Positions 23,515-36,563 of a stretch of DNA of 64,000 bases are shown in pieces. Each line of letters opens with the position of its first letter. Position 1 is the first letter of the stretch. This DNA comes from Alisma plantago-aquatica. Taxonomy: Eukaryota > Streptophyta > Magnoliopsida > Alismatales > Alismataceae. The notes under the pieces are model-generated. The model searched no databases, was not told where the DNA came from, and saw nothing but the letters and a program-made list of their open reading frames with translations. The DNA lies in the NCBI GenBank assembly GCA_963693085.1, contig OY856410.1, positions 1,334,673,804-1,334,737,803 of the forward strand, in the 5' to 3' direction. A program made the translations under genes and the position numbers.

Positions 23515-23886
23515 GAGTCAGGCTAGAATACACTCGAGTGTATCCGGAGCAGAATACACTCAAGTAGTTTTCCATGATGCAATATTTTTTTTAAATATAA
23601 TATGTTGATCTTCTTAAACATCATGTGAATATATAGCTCATATATAAAATTTGAGACCATTTAGACATGTATAGGTAATGTTATGAAAACCACAAAAATT
23701 ATGCATGTCAAATTAGTTTCGTGCGTTGATTTTTTTTCCCTCAGATGAGTGACTTATACTCATCCAAATGAGCTAAAAATTTGCATGTAGCCTAATTATA
23801 GTATAACAATGAAGATCAATGGTTTAAATTTTGCAAAAAACGGTCTTGATATGCGAACACCACTTGAGTGTATTCTAGCCTGACTC
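23515..23886. mobile_element. 372-bp MITE with ~26-bp inverted ends, inside a (TA)n tract
   Basis: The left end GAGTCAGGCTAGAATACACT and the complement of the right end are identical over the first 20 bases, and nearly so for the next six or more. A partial internal copy of the end motif (GAATACACTCAAGTAG) occurs at about 23552-23567. There is no coding capacity. Both sides abut (TA)n, so a TA or longer TA-repeat target duplication is possible. The arrangement resembles the rice Micron elements, reported to sit in (TA)n microsatellites, but the sequence family itself is not one I can name. Confidence 0.75.
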
Positions 23887-25254
<1,368 letters not shown>

Positions 25255-26040
25255 ACCTTTTTCTTATGATCGGTCCTTGAGAAGGACACAAATTTTGTGA
25301 CTAGTTTAGGACTTTGAGAATCACCCTCACACAAGACTGCAAGCTCTATGTCCTAGAGACACCAAATCCAGAGGAGCCTGCTCCAACCGCACCCAAGGCT
25401 GAAAGGGATGCTTACAAGAAGCATTCCAAGGATGACATAGATGTCTAATGCCTAATGTTATGCACAATGAACTATCAGTTGTAAAGACCATATGAAAACA
25501 TGAAATTTATCAATATGGTAACACATCTCAAGTATATGTTCCATGACCGGGGAATATAAGAGAGATGTGATATCTCAAAGGTGTTGTTTAAGTACAATAT
25601 GGTATAGGGAGATCCAATAGGGCCCCATGTGCTCACATTGATTGGGTACATGGAGAACCAAGAGAGATTAGGATTTCATTTAGTCCAAGAGTTTACCATG
25701 GATGTAATTCTACATTCATTTCTAGAATAATATAGAAAATTTGTAACAAACTATAAGATGAACAACTTCTCTAAGCCATTGTCTAAATTGGTTGGCATGT
25801 TGAGAACTATCAAGACACAAATGAAGAAGGATAATCCTAGATCTGTGATGATGATGAGAAGAGATAAGGGAAAGTCTAAGGGTAAAGGCAAGGCCCAAAA
25901 GAGTTCTAAGGCCAGCCAGAAACCCAAGTCTTCTGCACTTAAAGCTATGGGGGGGTGACTAAAGAAGGGAATTGCCACCACACTCACCAGGCTAAACACT
26001 GGAAAAGGAATTTCCCTCTTTACATAGAGGAACTCGAGAT
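25255..26040 (+). pseudogene. Copia gag relic (element D)
   Basis: Conceptual reading over several frames shows a typical plant Ty1/Copia capsid. It has 'LETPNPEEPAPTAPKAER' then 'DAYKKHSKDD' (about 25350-25440), 'PHVLTLIGYMENQERLGFHL' (25624-25684), and 'MNNFSKPLSKLVGMLRTIK' with a Lys-rich tail (25758-25905). A worn CCHC knuckle follows (NCHHTHQAKHWKRNFP, about 25967-26017, two Cys lost). The protein would form the particle that carries the RNA. Stops and shifts throughout; not functional. Confidence 0.8.
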
Positions 26041-28650
26041 GAATAAGTAGGGGATAGACATCTCTACTTCATGTATATACATTATTTATATAAATATTAC
26101 TACTTCATCATCTTAGGTATTGGATACCAGATGAGGATCTCACATATGTTATAATGTGTAGGATCTGAGAAGAAGTAAGCCTTTAAAGAAAGGATGAGGT
26201 AGAACTGATGGAGCAAGAGTTGTTGCCACTATAGTTAGAACTAGACATTTATGTTAGCCCAATGGGCTTGTAATGGAATTAGAGAGTTTCTATTATGCAC
26301 TTGCCATTTATAGAAACATCATTTATCTTGTTTGGACATGAGTGGATTCATATTTCATATAATGAATGGTGGATGTTTTCATTATGGCAATGAATAAATC
26401 TCTCATGATTAGTATTTATTAGTTGTAGAGTGTATATGACATAAATACCAAAAGGATAAAACTCAATAACTAAAATGAAACAAATTTTTGGCATTTCCAT
26501 TTAGGGAACATAAATGAGAAACACATTTCTAGATTCCATAATGATAGTTATCTAGACTCTTACAATTTTGAATCATAGATACATTTGAATCTTGTTTATT
26601 AGGAAAGATGACAAAAGCTCCTCTCACTAGAAATAGTGGAGAGCAAGTGATCTATTAGAACTCGTGCATACTGATGTATGTGGACCTTTAGAATAAATTC
26701 TATAGGTGGTTAGCAGTATTAATGCACTTAGATATGATTTATCTAAAGAATAGATGGACCAAGAGTTTGTGGATATTTTGTGAGAACATGGTATTGTACC
26801 ACAATGGACTCCAGAAAGGTATCCTGCCCTACTGGACATGGTGTGATTAATGAGTCTAGCTAATCTTTTGACTTCCTTATATGGAATATGCTTTAGAAAC
26901 CACATCATTTACACTAAACTGTGTACATATAAATTGGTTCAAAAGACACGATATGAGATATGTCATGGGAAACATCCTGATGTGTCTTTTATGAATATTT
27001 AGGGATGTGAAGCTTATAAGAGAAAACAATTTCTTGAAAAGCATATAAATATTATTTGTTGGATATACCAATGGCTACTACTTTGACACTTCATATGATA
27101 ACAAGTGTTTGTTGCCAGGACTATTGTGTTCCTCTATAAGAATTTGATCCCAAAGGAAATAGTGGGAGAGTAGTAGAACTTGAAGAAGTTTGAGACTAGC
27201 AAGAAAACATTGAACCTATAGAGGTACACTAGGAACAAGGAGAGTCAAAAATTGTTATGGAATCTCAAGTCCTCCTATAACACATGAACCTCATAGATAT
27301 AATAGGACATACCTTGAGCCTAAAAGATTTAGATATCTTGAGACTCAAGAATGTAATGAGTTGGTCATAGGTGATGAGAAAACAACCAACCTAGAAGCTA
27401 TTGACAGATCAGAGTTTAAGAATCAGCTTTAGGCCATGAGATCTAAGATGGATTTTGTGTACGCCAATAAGGTAAGACCTTGGTGGATCCACCTTAAGGG
27501 GTAAAACCCATAGGGTGCAAGTGGGTCTTCAATAAGAAGACCAACATGAATGACATCCATCAGGTTCATGCTTGCCATTTCATCTTATCTACAAAGGTCA
27601 ATCTTTGGATTGAAGCAAGGATGTCGGATTTGGGATCTTCAATTTGACATGGAAGTCAAAGAGTTTGGCCTTAGTCAAAATGAAGATGAAACCTATATTT
27701 ACACAGTAGTTAATGGGGGCATAATTGTAGTCCTCGTATGGTATGCAGGAATGACATCCCTACCCTATAAATGTAAAGAACTGGCTTGGAAGTACCTTCT
27801 ATATGAAAGATTTAGGTGAAGCATCATATGGTACATGAATCAAGATCTATGGAGATAGATCTAGAAGGCTTCTTGACCTACTTTAGAGTACATACTTTGA
27901 CAAAAGGGTTTGACATGTAGGATTCAAAGAGAGGAATTTTTCCCATGTCCCATGGTATAAGTCCCTCTAGAGATCAAGTGTCCCAATTCGTGTGAAGAAT
28001 GGGAGCACATGAGTAAGAAGTCATATGTGTCTGCAATTGGATCTATTATGTATACAATGTTATGCACTCGTACCAATGTCTTCTATGCTTGGGCATGACT
28101 AGCATATATCAATTCGATCCCAGTGAAGGTCACCAAACTATCATAAAGAACATCCTTAAGTAGCACCGAGGATCAGTTCCCTGATTATGGTGATAAGGAA
28201 GAGTTGGGTGTCAAGGGTTACATGAATGTAAGCTTCCAAACTGATAAAGATTATTGCTCACAATTTGTGGTTTTCCTTAACAATAGAACTGTAAGATGAA
28301 AGGTTTTGAGCAATAAATAGTTACAATAGAAGTCAAGTACATTGCTATTTTGGAAACAACAATGGTATTCTATGGATCAAGAAGTTCATTGTTGAACTTG
28401 GAGTAGTTCCAACCATTGATGACGTAGTAGAAATGTTACAGAAACAATGGAGCCAGTGGATAGGATAAGGAACCTAGATCACATACTATAATGCTTCCAT
28501 CTCATACAAAAGATCATATAGAGAGGAGATGTGAATATTTGGACCAACTAGAAGCAAATGTTGCTTACCTACTAACAAAGGTGCTTATGTAGCAGAAACA
28601 TGATATTCATAGTGAATCACTTGGAATTGAATTTGTGGGTAACTGGATCT
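26041..28650 (+). pseudogene. Copia pol relic: protease, integrase, reverse transcriptase, RNase H (element D)
   Basis: In Copia order I read: a protease trace 'VLDTR*GSHIC' (about 26117-26150); integrase traces including 'ELVHTDVCGPL' (26660-26692) and 'TRYEICHGKHPDVSFMNI' (about 26945-27000); and 'GCKWVFNKKTNM' (27515-27550), the usual start of the reverse transcriptase domain. Next come 'SIFGLKQGCRIWDLQFDMEV' (27598-27657), matching the conserved YGLKQA.R.W motif, and 'VVLVWYAGM' (27730-27756) in place of the catalytic YVDD. Then 'MLCTRTNVFYA' (28060-28092) and RNase H traces to 28600. Between 27555 and 27595 a block containing the first catalytic Asp is deleted. Many stops; dead copy. Confidence 0.85.
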
Positions 28651-28667
28651 AAGTGCAAGTGGGAGTA
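28651..28667 (+). other. Polypurine tract of element D
   Basis: AAGTGGGAGTA lies just before the 3' LTR start (TGTTGGTATA) at 28668, the sequence typical of this group of Copia elements. Confidence 0.7.
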
Positions 28668-28836
28668 TGTTGGTATATATTCCCTAGAATGAATCATTTG
28701 ATGATTGTATGGGGCATCGTGTACTTTCTTTGATGATATTAATAGAGGTAATTCTATATGTTATGCTTGTTTGAGTTATGAGATAATGACACAAGAATAA
28801 TATATGTATAAAAAATAATGTTACTTGATGACATAT
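28668..28836 (+). mobile_element. 3' LTR of element D, segment 1
   Basis: The first 169 bp of the LTR, starting TGTTGGTATA. It is cut at 28836 by element C; CATAT (28832-28836) is the target duplication, repeated at 39593-39597. Confidence 0.85.
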
Positions 28837-31800
28837 TGTTACGATCCCACCTCCCGATAACCCCCAATTAAGGGAGACCGAGAGGTCGAAGCCACACCCA
28901 TAACTTCCGGATCAAAGGTTCGGCAATTAACCAAGAACAATTATTAAATTTTAACAGACTAAACTAGAAAAATTGTAAGAAAATAAACGGTGGCATACCT
29001 TTCTTAAAACTTGGATCTCTAAACTTATATTCACTTATGGATTCTATTCTAACTAATCCTCCTTGTATTTTACTTCATGTATTTCACAATATGACGATTT
29101 ACTATTTGTCCTTTTGACTTGTACCTAAAACGCCGATAAATAAAGCGCCGGTCAGCCGAAGCTGGTATGTAGGGGAAACAATAAATGTGCAACTATGATA
29201 ACAATGTAATCATTCAATTAATCATTTAACAACCAAGATTACGTTTCAAATATAACTCTACAATCCATGAGTACCATATCCTCTGTGCTATCCCTGAAGT
29301 GGACCTGGATACTACCTTCCTTATGGTAGATCCCCATTAAACCCCTCATGGTCCCACCTATAGGTGAACCAATTTCTAGGGTTGTGTCACATGGCACTAC
29401 TTGTAAGTATCCCAATCCTTAACTCATGGAATGCTAATGGGTCTCATGGCACTACACTTGGTATCCCAATTTATAACCCACGATAACCTAGACCTTACTC
29501 TAGGTTACCCCTTTTTAGCCTTTACAAGTCACAGAGGTGGACCCGGATCTAGCCAGTTATATATATATGTTCATAGTGATAGTCATAGTCACTCTATAGT
29601 TGCATGAAATAAAAGCATCCAACAGTTATTTCAAGCCATGAGGGAAACATTGATAAAATCCTCGGAAAACTAGTCAGGATAATCATAAGCGTAACCACAT
29701 ACCTGATTTGATGATTTCACAAGCATTAAGCAAATCCAACCAAGAATGCAATCCAAGCAAGCAATTCAACAATCACATAATTCCTAAAAAGAATATGTAC
29801 TCTATTTATTACACACTTTATCAAGAATCTACTTTATTGACTTGGATTCACTTTTTGGGATTTCTAATCCGAATTAAGGTTTCATTAATATTCATTAGGG
29901 TTTCTTAGATCAATTTCTCAAACTTTATCCCTTTTAGGTCAACAAACCTTAAAATACTCTTTTCTACTTATATAAACCCTAATTGCTCAAAGTATCCATT
30001 TTAATAGTCTTTTATACCCAAATTGACTTAGGATCATCATATCTCTATTTATTCATGAATTTGAACCATGAAAACAATCAAAAGACATATTCATCCAATT
30101 TAGGGTTTCCAAGCCCTTTAATGCATATTCATGCACGAAATTCTAGATTAAGCCAATTATATAAAAATATCATCTTTTTAGATCCTATTTTCACTTTTAT
30201 TAACAAAAGGTTAATATTGGCTTGAATTATCCAAAGAACATCATTAAATCCATCTATCATCAAACCTAAGGGTTTTTCATTAATTAAATCATTAAAGATG
30301 ATAACTCTATGTACTTTTCAAATTTCAAGCGTATTTATTCACATAATCTCTAAACTAAACTAATTACGTGCCAAGATCATCCTTTTCGATCTTAATGTAC
30401 CTTTTACAATTAACATGTTATTATCAACTTTAATGATCCATTAAACCCTATTAGACACTTTATTCATTTCAAAATACGGTTTAATTCATTAAAGATGATA
30501 ATTTACACTACTTTTTGAATACAAAGAGGAATTAGCTTCCAACTATATTTTTATTGGATTCCTCTCATTTTTCTTAGCAAAACACATATATAATTCGTAT
30601 CCATCTGAACTACCGATTGTTAGATATGAATTTTTCTAATTAGACTTACTTGAGCCAATCCGGGAGCGCCACGTCACCCGCTCCATGCAACGTTGTTTGG
30701 ATAACTTAAAAACATAATAGAATTCCAGTTGTACCCTCGTGTGGCTCCTTGGTCATGTATTGCCCAGAGGGGCAAAACCGTCCCACGGCCCCCTCATCTT
30801 CTACCTTGCGCGCCCTAGGCACTGCCGCTGGTACAACCCACTCGGGGGGGATCTCCTCCATCTCCCACGGCCTGAGACTTCTGCCCCTCTACCTCCCTAC
30901 CTATGTCGCATCCTGACGCACACGGGGAAGCCACCATATCACAGCCAAGATGGCTGCTTTATCATGAACCAGGCTCGTGACCTGCTGTGTTTCGGCAGAC
31001 CTCCGGCAGGTGTTGCATGAAGATGGAATTGCGGGGAAGGTAGTCGCTCCTTCGTGCATTATCTTAGAAGCTTCATGCCTTCATCGAGACCCCTCACAGC
31101 TCCTCGGGGACCTGGGAAAAGACCTACTCCCATGGCTATGGTTCATGGACAAAAACACGAAGTAGGAGAAGAGAATGAAGCATGGGATTTTCTGGACTTG
31201 GCCAAGGGTGCTACCCCTTATATAGGGGTGAGTATGAAGCCCTAAGGTGTGCCTCCTTGAGGACTCAAGTCCTACTCTTAAAAGGGAACATACTTTCCTT
31301 GGTTGTGAAGCAACCATATCTTTCTCTCTCTTCTTCATTATCTCCTTAGATAATTATGTTATTTGAATATTTATAAATTCAAAAACTTTTCCCCTTATTC
31401 TCTTTATTCTTGCTTTATAATTCTTTGTCACGAATTTCTATTTTCTTTTAATAAAAATCACTTCCTTTTTCACAATGCCACCAAAATCATTAATAATGCA
31501 TCATATTATCTTCCTATTTGTCATTATTGTTATTTTCTCTTTCCTCTTTCCTTATTGGGACTCCTTGGATCCCAAGAAACTCTATGGTTTCAAAATTCCT
31601 TCATAAGGATACTCATTATCCGTCTAGATGCATCTAAATGCATTATTTCTTCATTATCATGTTTGTTTCTTATTAAAATAACTCTTTTTGAGGTTTTCTC
31701 TTTATTTCTCTTTTATTTTCCTCATTGGCATTCCTTTTAATATTAGCAACTTCATGGATACGAAAATTCACCAAGAAATCTCATTTATGCCTCTTTCCAC

Positions 31801-32195
31801 TCATTTTCCACATTTTATCATTATTTTCAATCTCTTTCTTAATAAAGAAATATTTAATTGATATTTTCTTTTCTTATTGCACTCTTTTTGCAACTTTGGA
31901 CTCCAAGGAACCCAAGAGGCATGAAATCCCTCTTTGGATTTTCCTTCTAAAAGTTTCCACATCATTCTTTTCTCAAAAACTCATTTATTCATTTACTAAT
32001 TTAATAACTGAATTTTCCTTTCTTTATTTCCTTGTTATTGGGCCCAATAGCCAATAAAGCCCACAACACAAACATCAAGGCTATTGTAAACAAAATCCAT
32101 TTATTCAAACCAAATTATATCATTATTTGTTCAAATATCCTTAATATGAGAAATTACATTTCTCGGCAACTGAATCCAAAATCAGGGTTGCAACA
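28837..32195 (-). mobile_element. 3' LTR of element C (full length)
   Basis: 3359 bp. Its plus-strand left end TGTTACGATCC is the complement of the LTR end, and its right end ...GGTTGCAACA the complement of the start. It contains the segment of about 330 bp (about 30870-31200) missing from the other copy. Scattered frames here have no similarity to known proteins that I recognise. Confidence 0.92.
31217..31225 (-). promoter_or_regulatory. TATA box of the C 3' LTR
   Basis: The complement reads TATATAAGG within a GC-rich context. The same box is at 38612-38620 in the 5' LTR and resembles those of A and B. Confidence 0.55.
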
Positions 32196-32208
32196 TCCTT
32201 CCCCTCTT
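32196..32208 (-). other. Polypurine tract of element C
   Basis: The complement is AAGAGGGGAAGGA, identical to that of element A, directly next to the 3' LTR. Confidence 0.88.
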
Positions 32209-33420
32209 ATAGGAATTTTGTCCACAAAATTCTATCAAGCAAACAACCAATTTGGGATAAGAATTTTCCCATGTCCACCATTGGCCCCTATGTGGCTTTA
32301 CCGTACTCATGGTGCTTCCAAAGAACCTTTATTATCACATATTCTTTTCTCTGAGTTCTTTCATCCTGGCATCTATAAACTGCACAGGTGGACTCAGGCC
32401 ATTTCAGCCTCCCTTGGGGCTCACTAGGTTCATTGCTCAGCACATGGTCGGGTACCTCACATAGTACTCTAAATTGGACACATGGAACTCATCACACATT
32501 TCTTTATCCTGAGGGGTAAGGTCAAACTTAACCTTCTCTGCCAAACCATGTCAAAAGAACCCATGCATCGGGGACTCAGCTCTCTTAGCTATAACTTAGA
32601 GGGGTCGGATTTTCATGTCACATATTCTCCCACAGTGAAATGCATGTCAGTCTACTTTGCATCTGCTCACGACTCATGTCATCTCTAGGCTCCTTTCAGC
32701 CATTGCACGATCAAAGCGACTTCATCTACATGCATTGTGGACCTTTTCTAATCATCATGTGGTCCTTTCACCAACATCACCTTACTGAAGTGGTGACTGA
32801 CACAACCTCCCTTATAGAGCTTCTTATAAATCTCGATACTGTCTATGGTGGTCATTGTCACATCTTTCATAGGACAAGAGCTGTCTCTAGATATCACCCT
32901 GAGCGAGCACACATGCTCTCATCAGACCCTTTAGTCTGGATTATACTAACCATTAGTTAGGGGTGATAAATTGTACTAACACTGAGTTCTTCATGTACCT
33001 ACTACCCCCTTTTGGAAGGGAACCTTTAGGTCAAACTCAAGAAACTTTGAACTTGCATCATGATGTAGTTGAACCATCTCTTCTTATGGGTAGTTCAACC
33101 AGATCTATCCCTTGACAGAACTCTTTCTTTCTCATATCATCTAGGTAAGGCGATATACCATAACCCATATTGCATCTTGACCTTCCTTGGTCTAGGGGAG
33201 ACTTACAACATCCATAGTGATGAACTCCCTTTCTCTTTCAGGGACTCTTTATCCTTCATATCAATGCACTGGGTTACTGATGTTCGTCCTTCACCTTCGG
33301 CTTTCATGGCCATACACCACATGCAACCTCATCTTAGGCATCTAAAGTACTATTGTCACTTATTATCTTCATAGTACAGTGTATGGTGATCTTAAAGTCA
33401 TGATCTACTATATGTCATTA
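32209..33420 (-). pseudogene. Gypsy integrase relic (element C)
   Basis: The minus strand carries the same integrase end as element A. Close to the polypurine tract is 'KVLWKHHEYGKAT' (about 32285-32340). Further along are segments parallel to 15480-15800 of A (about 32650-33000), and the 'GLP..ERGYDA'-like part lies near 33160-33200. Similarity to A at the nucleotide level is high, so the two elements share a recent master family. Stops and small indels throughout; not functional. Confidence 0.75.
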
Positions 33421-36400
33421 TTCCTCAAGATCAATACCTCAAAAACCCTAAACCATTCTAGTCGGGGTTTCATCACCTTCTTTTCTAAAGAAGTGCATCT
33501 GAGGTTCTACCACCATCCTTTCATTATATCAAGGACTAAACTGGCTAACCAAACAACCATTAACTTGTTCTACAGATCTCGTTACAACTGAGTGTTAGCC
33601 AAATGCCTCTCCTTTCCAAACTTAGGGTTAGCTTAACAACCTCTTCTAGCCAAACTAGGCAGCTATATCTCAACCAGAGCATCCATTACCACTTCACATC
33701 CTTAGGTATTAGGTAATGTTGATGACATACACCTCCATGTTCTTCATTTATCATCTCATCTCAGCTCTAAGTCTATCTTTTTTAGAACACTTTTGAGCTC
33801 ATCTTCTTGGTGATCAACTCAACCTTGTATGACTCATATTTCATGATAAAAAAACATCCTCATAAGGTGACTACCTCATTTCTCTTTAACTTTTGCAAAC
33901 CATCCATGTATCATTCACTTTACCAGGTCATGTTATCCTCTCTATCCTCATGACTCATAGAAATGTTCCAACTCACATCATCTTTTAACCTTGGTGTATG
34001 GCATGTGTATTGTCCTATCTGTCACTCCCATAACAAGAGGAAATAAGCATTTGATTGCAGTCCAAATACAGAGTTCTTCCTATTCCAAGAGTAGAGATCG
34101 TACATCCCACCTTACCAGTACACCTTTAAATCTAAGCTGAAACGTGCCACATATGTCACTTCATTACAAACATCATGATATCAAAGTTCCTTCCATGGAA
34201 AATTGGTCTCGAACCTACTTGGGTCCATACACATTCCTTGGTCATCTCCTCTATGTCTATAGGGTGTCGGTACTTTTGGGGTCATCCCTCTTCCCTCATG
34301 CATCCAAATAGTGCCCTACTCATCTGCCCTTTGGGTCCCATGAGTTCATGAAGGTGATCAATCTCCTAACCCATGGCCTTCAGATAATGATAGATGTTAC
34401 CTCCTGACCCTATGGTCATGTACAACTTAGGGAATTAGGCAACTCCTACTTCCATCGGTCTTATCCCCACCTGACCCTAGGATAGACTTAGGATTCTCCA
34501 TTATAGTACATGTCCAATCTTAGAACCTTACCCAAGCCTTCATCATCTCTCTTTTTGCATTCAAGGGAAGACTTTCATCCCTTCATAGGGGTCATGGTGA
34601 CCTACCTACCTTGGTCAGGCCCCATACCAGTTACCTCCATGGTAACACATCCACATGCACTTAGAGATGGTTATCTATGGGTCTATAGGTTCATCCTCAT
34701 ACCATGTACTTTTCAATTAGCTTCTCAAGATCCTATGATACCTCTTTAGGTTAACTTGAACCAACAAACCTGGTATACACCCTACCAAAGAGTCCCTCTC
34801 CCAGGATGGGAGGAAACTACAACTCTTGACAACAAGGTCACAAACATCCTTAGGGTTTACATCCATATGAGCGTGCTTAACCCTAGCAAGCTACTAAGGC
34901 ACAAGAAGACCACCTACAAAACCATGTTGGGTCATACTTGTTCTCATCCTCCATATTGGGTCAAGATCATACCTTCCTTTGTCATCAACTTAGTTGTGAG
35001 GGGTTCATAAAACATACCTTTAATCTTAAGGGGTTTCCCTTTTCCTTTATACATGAGGAGTACCATGCTCGTAACTATAGCAACTTAATTCTCGTCATGA
35101 GCATTAGGTACACCACTTCCCCTCTTAGGACTAGGAACTCTAGGTTCACTTCTTGATGACCAACTACATGCTCAACCTATTAACCACGAACCAAACATAT
35201 ACAGGGCATGACATGCACTTCCTGTCATCCTTCTACTCGAGCAACACATCAGGGTCGAGTCCTCCCCAAGGACAACCAACAAGGTACAAGGCCTCGCAAC
35301 CTATTACCAAACCTCTTTCAGTCCACAGGCACATAGGTACCAGAAGCATCATCTCTCTCTAGGGTTTGGTTCCTATAAAGGTAACCAAGATATCAACAGC
35401 CTTAACGGATCATGCATGAGGCAACCTCTATCATCCACTTAGGATGCATCATCCTCGACTCCCTACTTTTCCTCATATCTCGGAGTCTAGGACTCCAACC
35501 TTCTTGCTTGGTTTCCTGCTCTCTCTCTAGAGATAACCCTACAACCAACCTCACCATTAGAGGTCCTCTCGTCATGAAGGATCAACCTCAAAAGCATCCT
35601 CTACATAGGTGAAGCCTAGGCTCGAACTTATGTTTTCTCAAGATCATCCATATCCCTTTATTCTTATTTCATAAGTCGTCCATCACGATTCCTTAACCCG
35701 GGTTTCATCCTACTACTGACGTGGCCTGGGTGCAAGCCATACCCTACTTGTACAAGCCCATAGGGTTCTATAGGTTTTTCTCTAGCTTTATCCATGGAGG
35801 AGCTATCCTTCACTCTAACCTGCTCGACCCTTCCCAGGGTTGGGTTGCCAAAGGTATTAGGTCATCCAATGGCTCATATGGCATCCAAGGTATGTCTATT
35901 CAAACACCTGGTCTATCATGACATCTAACTCATCATGTTGTCTCTCCCTTTCACTTAGGGTTAGGGTTAACATCATCCTCAGAGGATGTGCCAGGTCTCT
36001 ACTTGCAATGGAGATCTCTATCTCCAAGACTAACTTTATTTCATTATCCTCCTAACAAGAAGGTCTAGCCTCAGATCTCTCCTGAGGGCATGACAACTTA
36101 TGTCATACGACCTAAGCATGTATCTATTCCTTTACGCTTAATCTATTAAGCTTATGTCCATTACATATTATTTACATACTTTTTCATTAATTTGGTGGAG
36201 GATTTCTTAGACCTTGTTAACCTTACCCATACCTCAAGAGGGTGAGGAGAAGAGAGAAAACCCTAATCCTTAAGGTCCTTAACAGAATTTGTGATGAGAA
36301 GGGATGAATAAGATGAGAAAGTCCTAAAGGTGTCTTATTTCAATTCATACCCTAAGACTTTGGCCAGGCAGTCACACTGATCTGATAGTCCTCGTATTCT

Positions 36401-36548
36401 GACTAGCGGTGTGGAGGAAAATATTGATAGCCCCCAGTCGTGATCCTTTTCTAGACACCTCCATCTTTTGGATAATCCCCTAATAACTCCCTTGGGTTCT
36501 ATGGAGTTTGTAAAATTTAATAATTATTAATGGTTAAGTGAGGACCTA
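33421..36548 (-). mobile_element. Internal region of C upstream of the integrase relic
   Basis: 3.1 kb with no recognisable capsid, protease or reverse transcriptase motif. The complement of about 34250-34490 matches the block shared by A (13940-14160) and B (7330-7580), and that of 36360-36480 matches the post-primer block of A and B. The open frames of 60-80 codons seen here on the plus strand run against the element and are chance frames. Confidence 0.55.
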
Positions 36549-36561
36549 CGCTTTGATACCA
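36549..36561 (-). other. Primer binding site of element C (tRNA-iMet type)
   Basis: The complement reads TGGTATCAAAGCG, two bases from the 5' LTR. One or two differences from the initiator-Met consensus. Confidence 0.85.
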
Positions 36562-36563
36562 AA

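Noticed and set aside
25758..25958. Small Lys-rich nuclear protein
   Set aside because: It aligns with the C-terminal part of Copia gag (basic tail before the zinc knuckle) in element D.
29708..29908. Identical 66-codon frame at 29708 and 37434 as a conserved gene
   Set aside because: The identity is due to the two LTRs of element C being copies of each other.
31363..32427. Chain of plus-strand frames of 110-131 codons
   Set aside because: They lie antisense within the U3 of the C LTR and its integrase end. They are AT-rich, Phe/Ser/Ile-rich chance frames, partly repeated in the other LTR.
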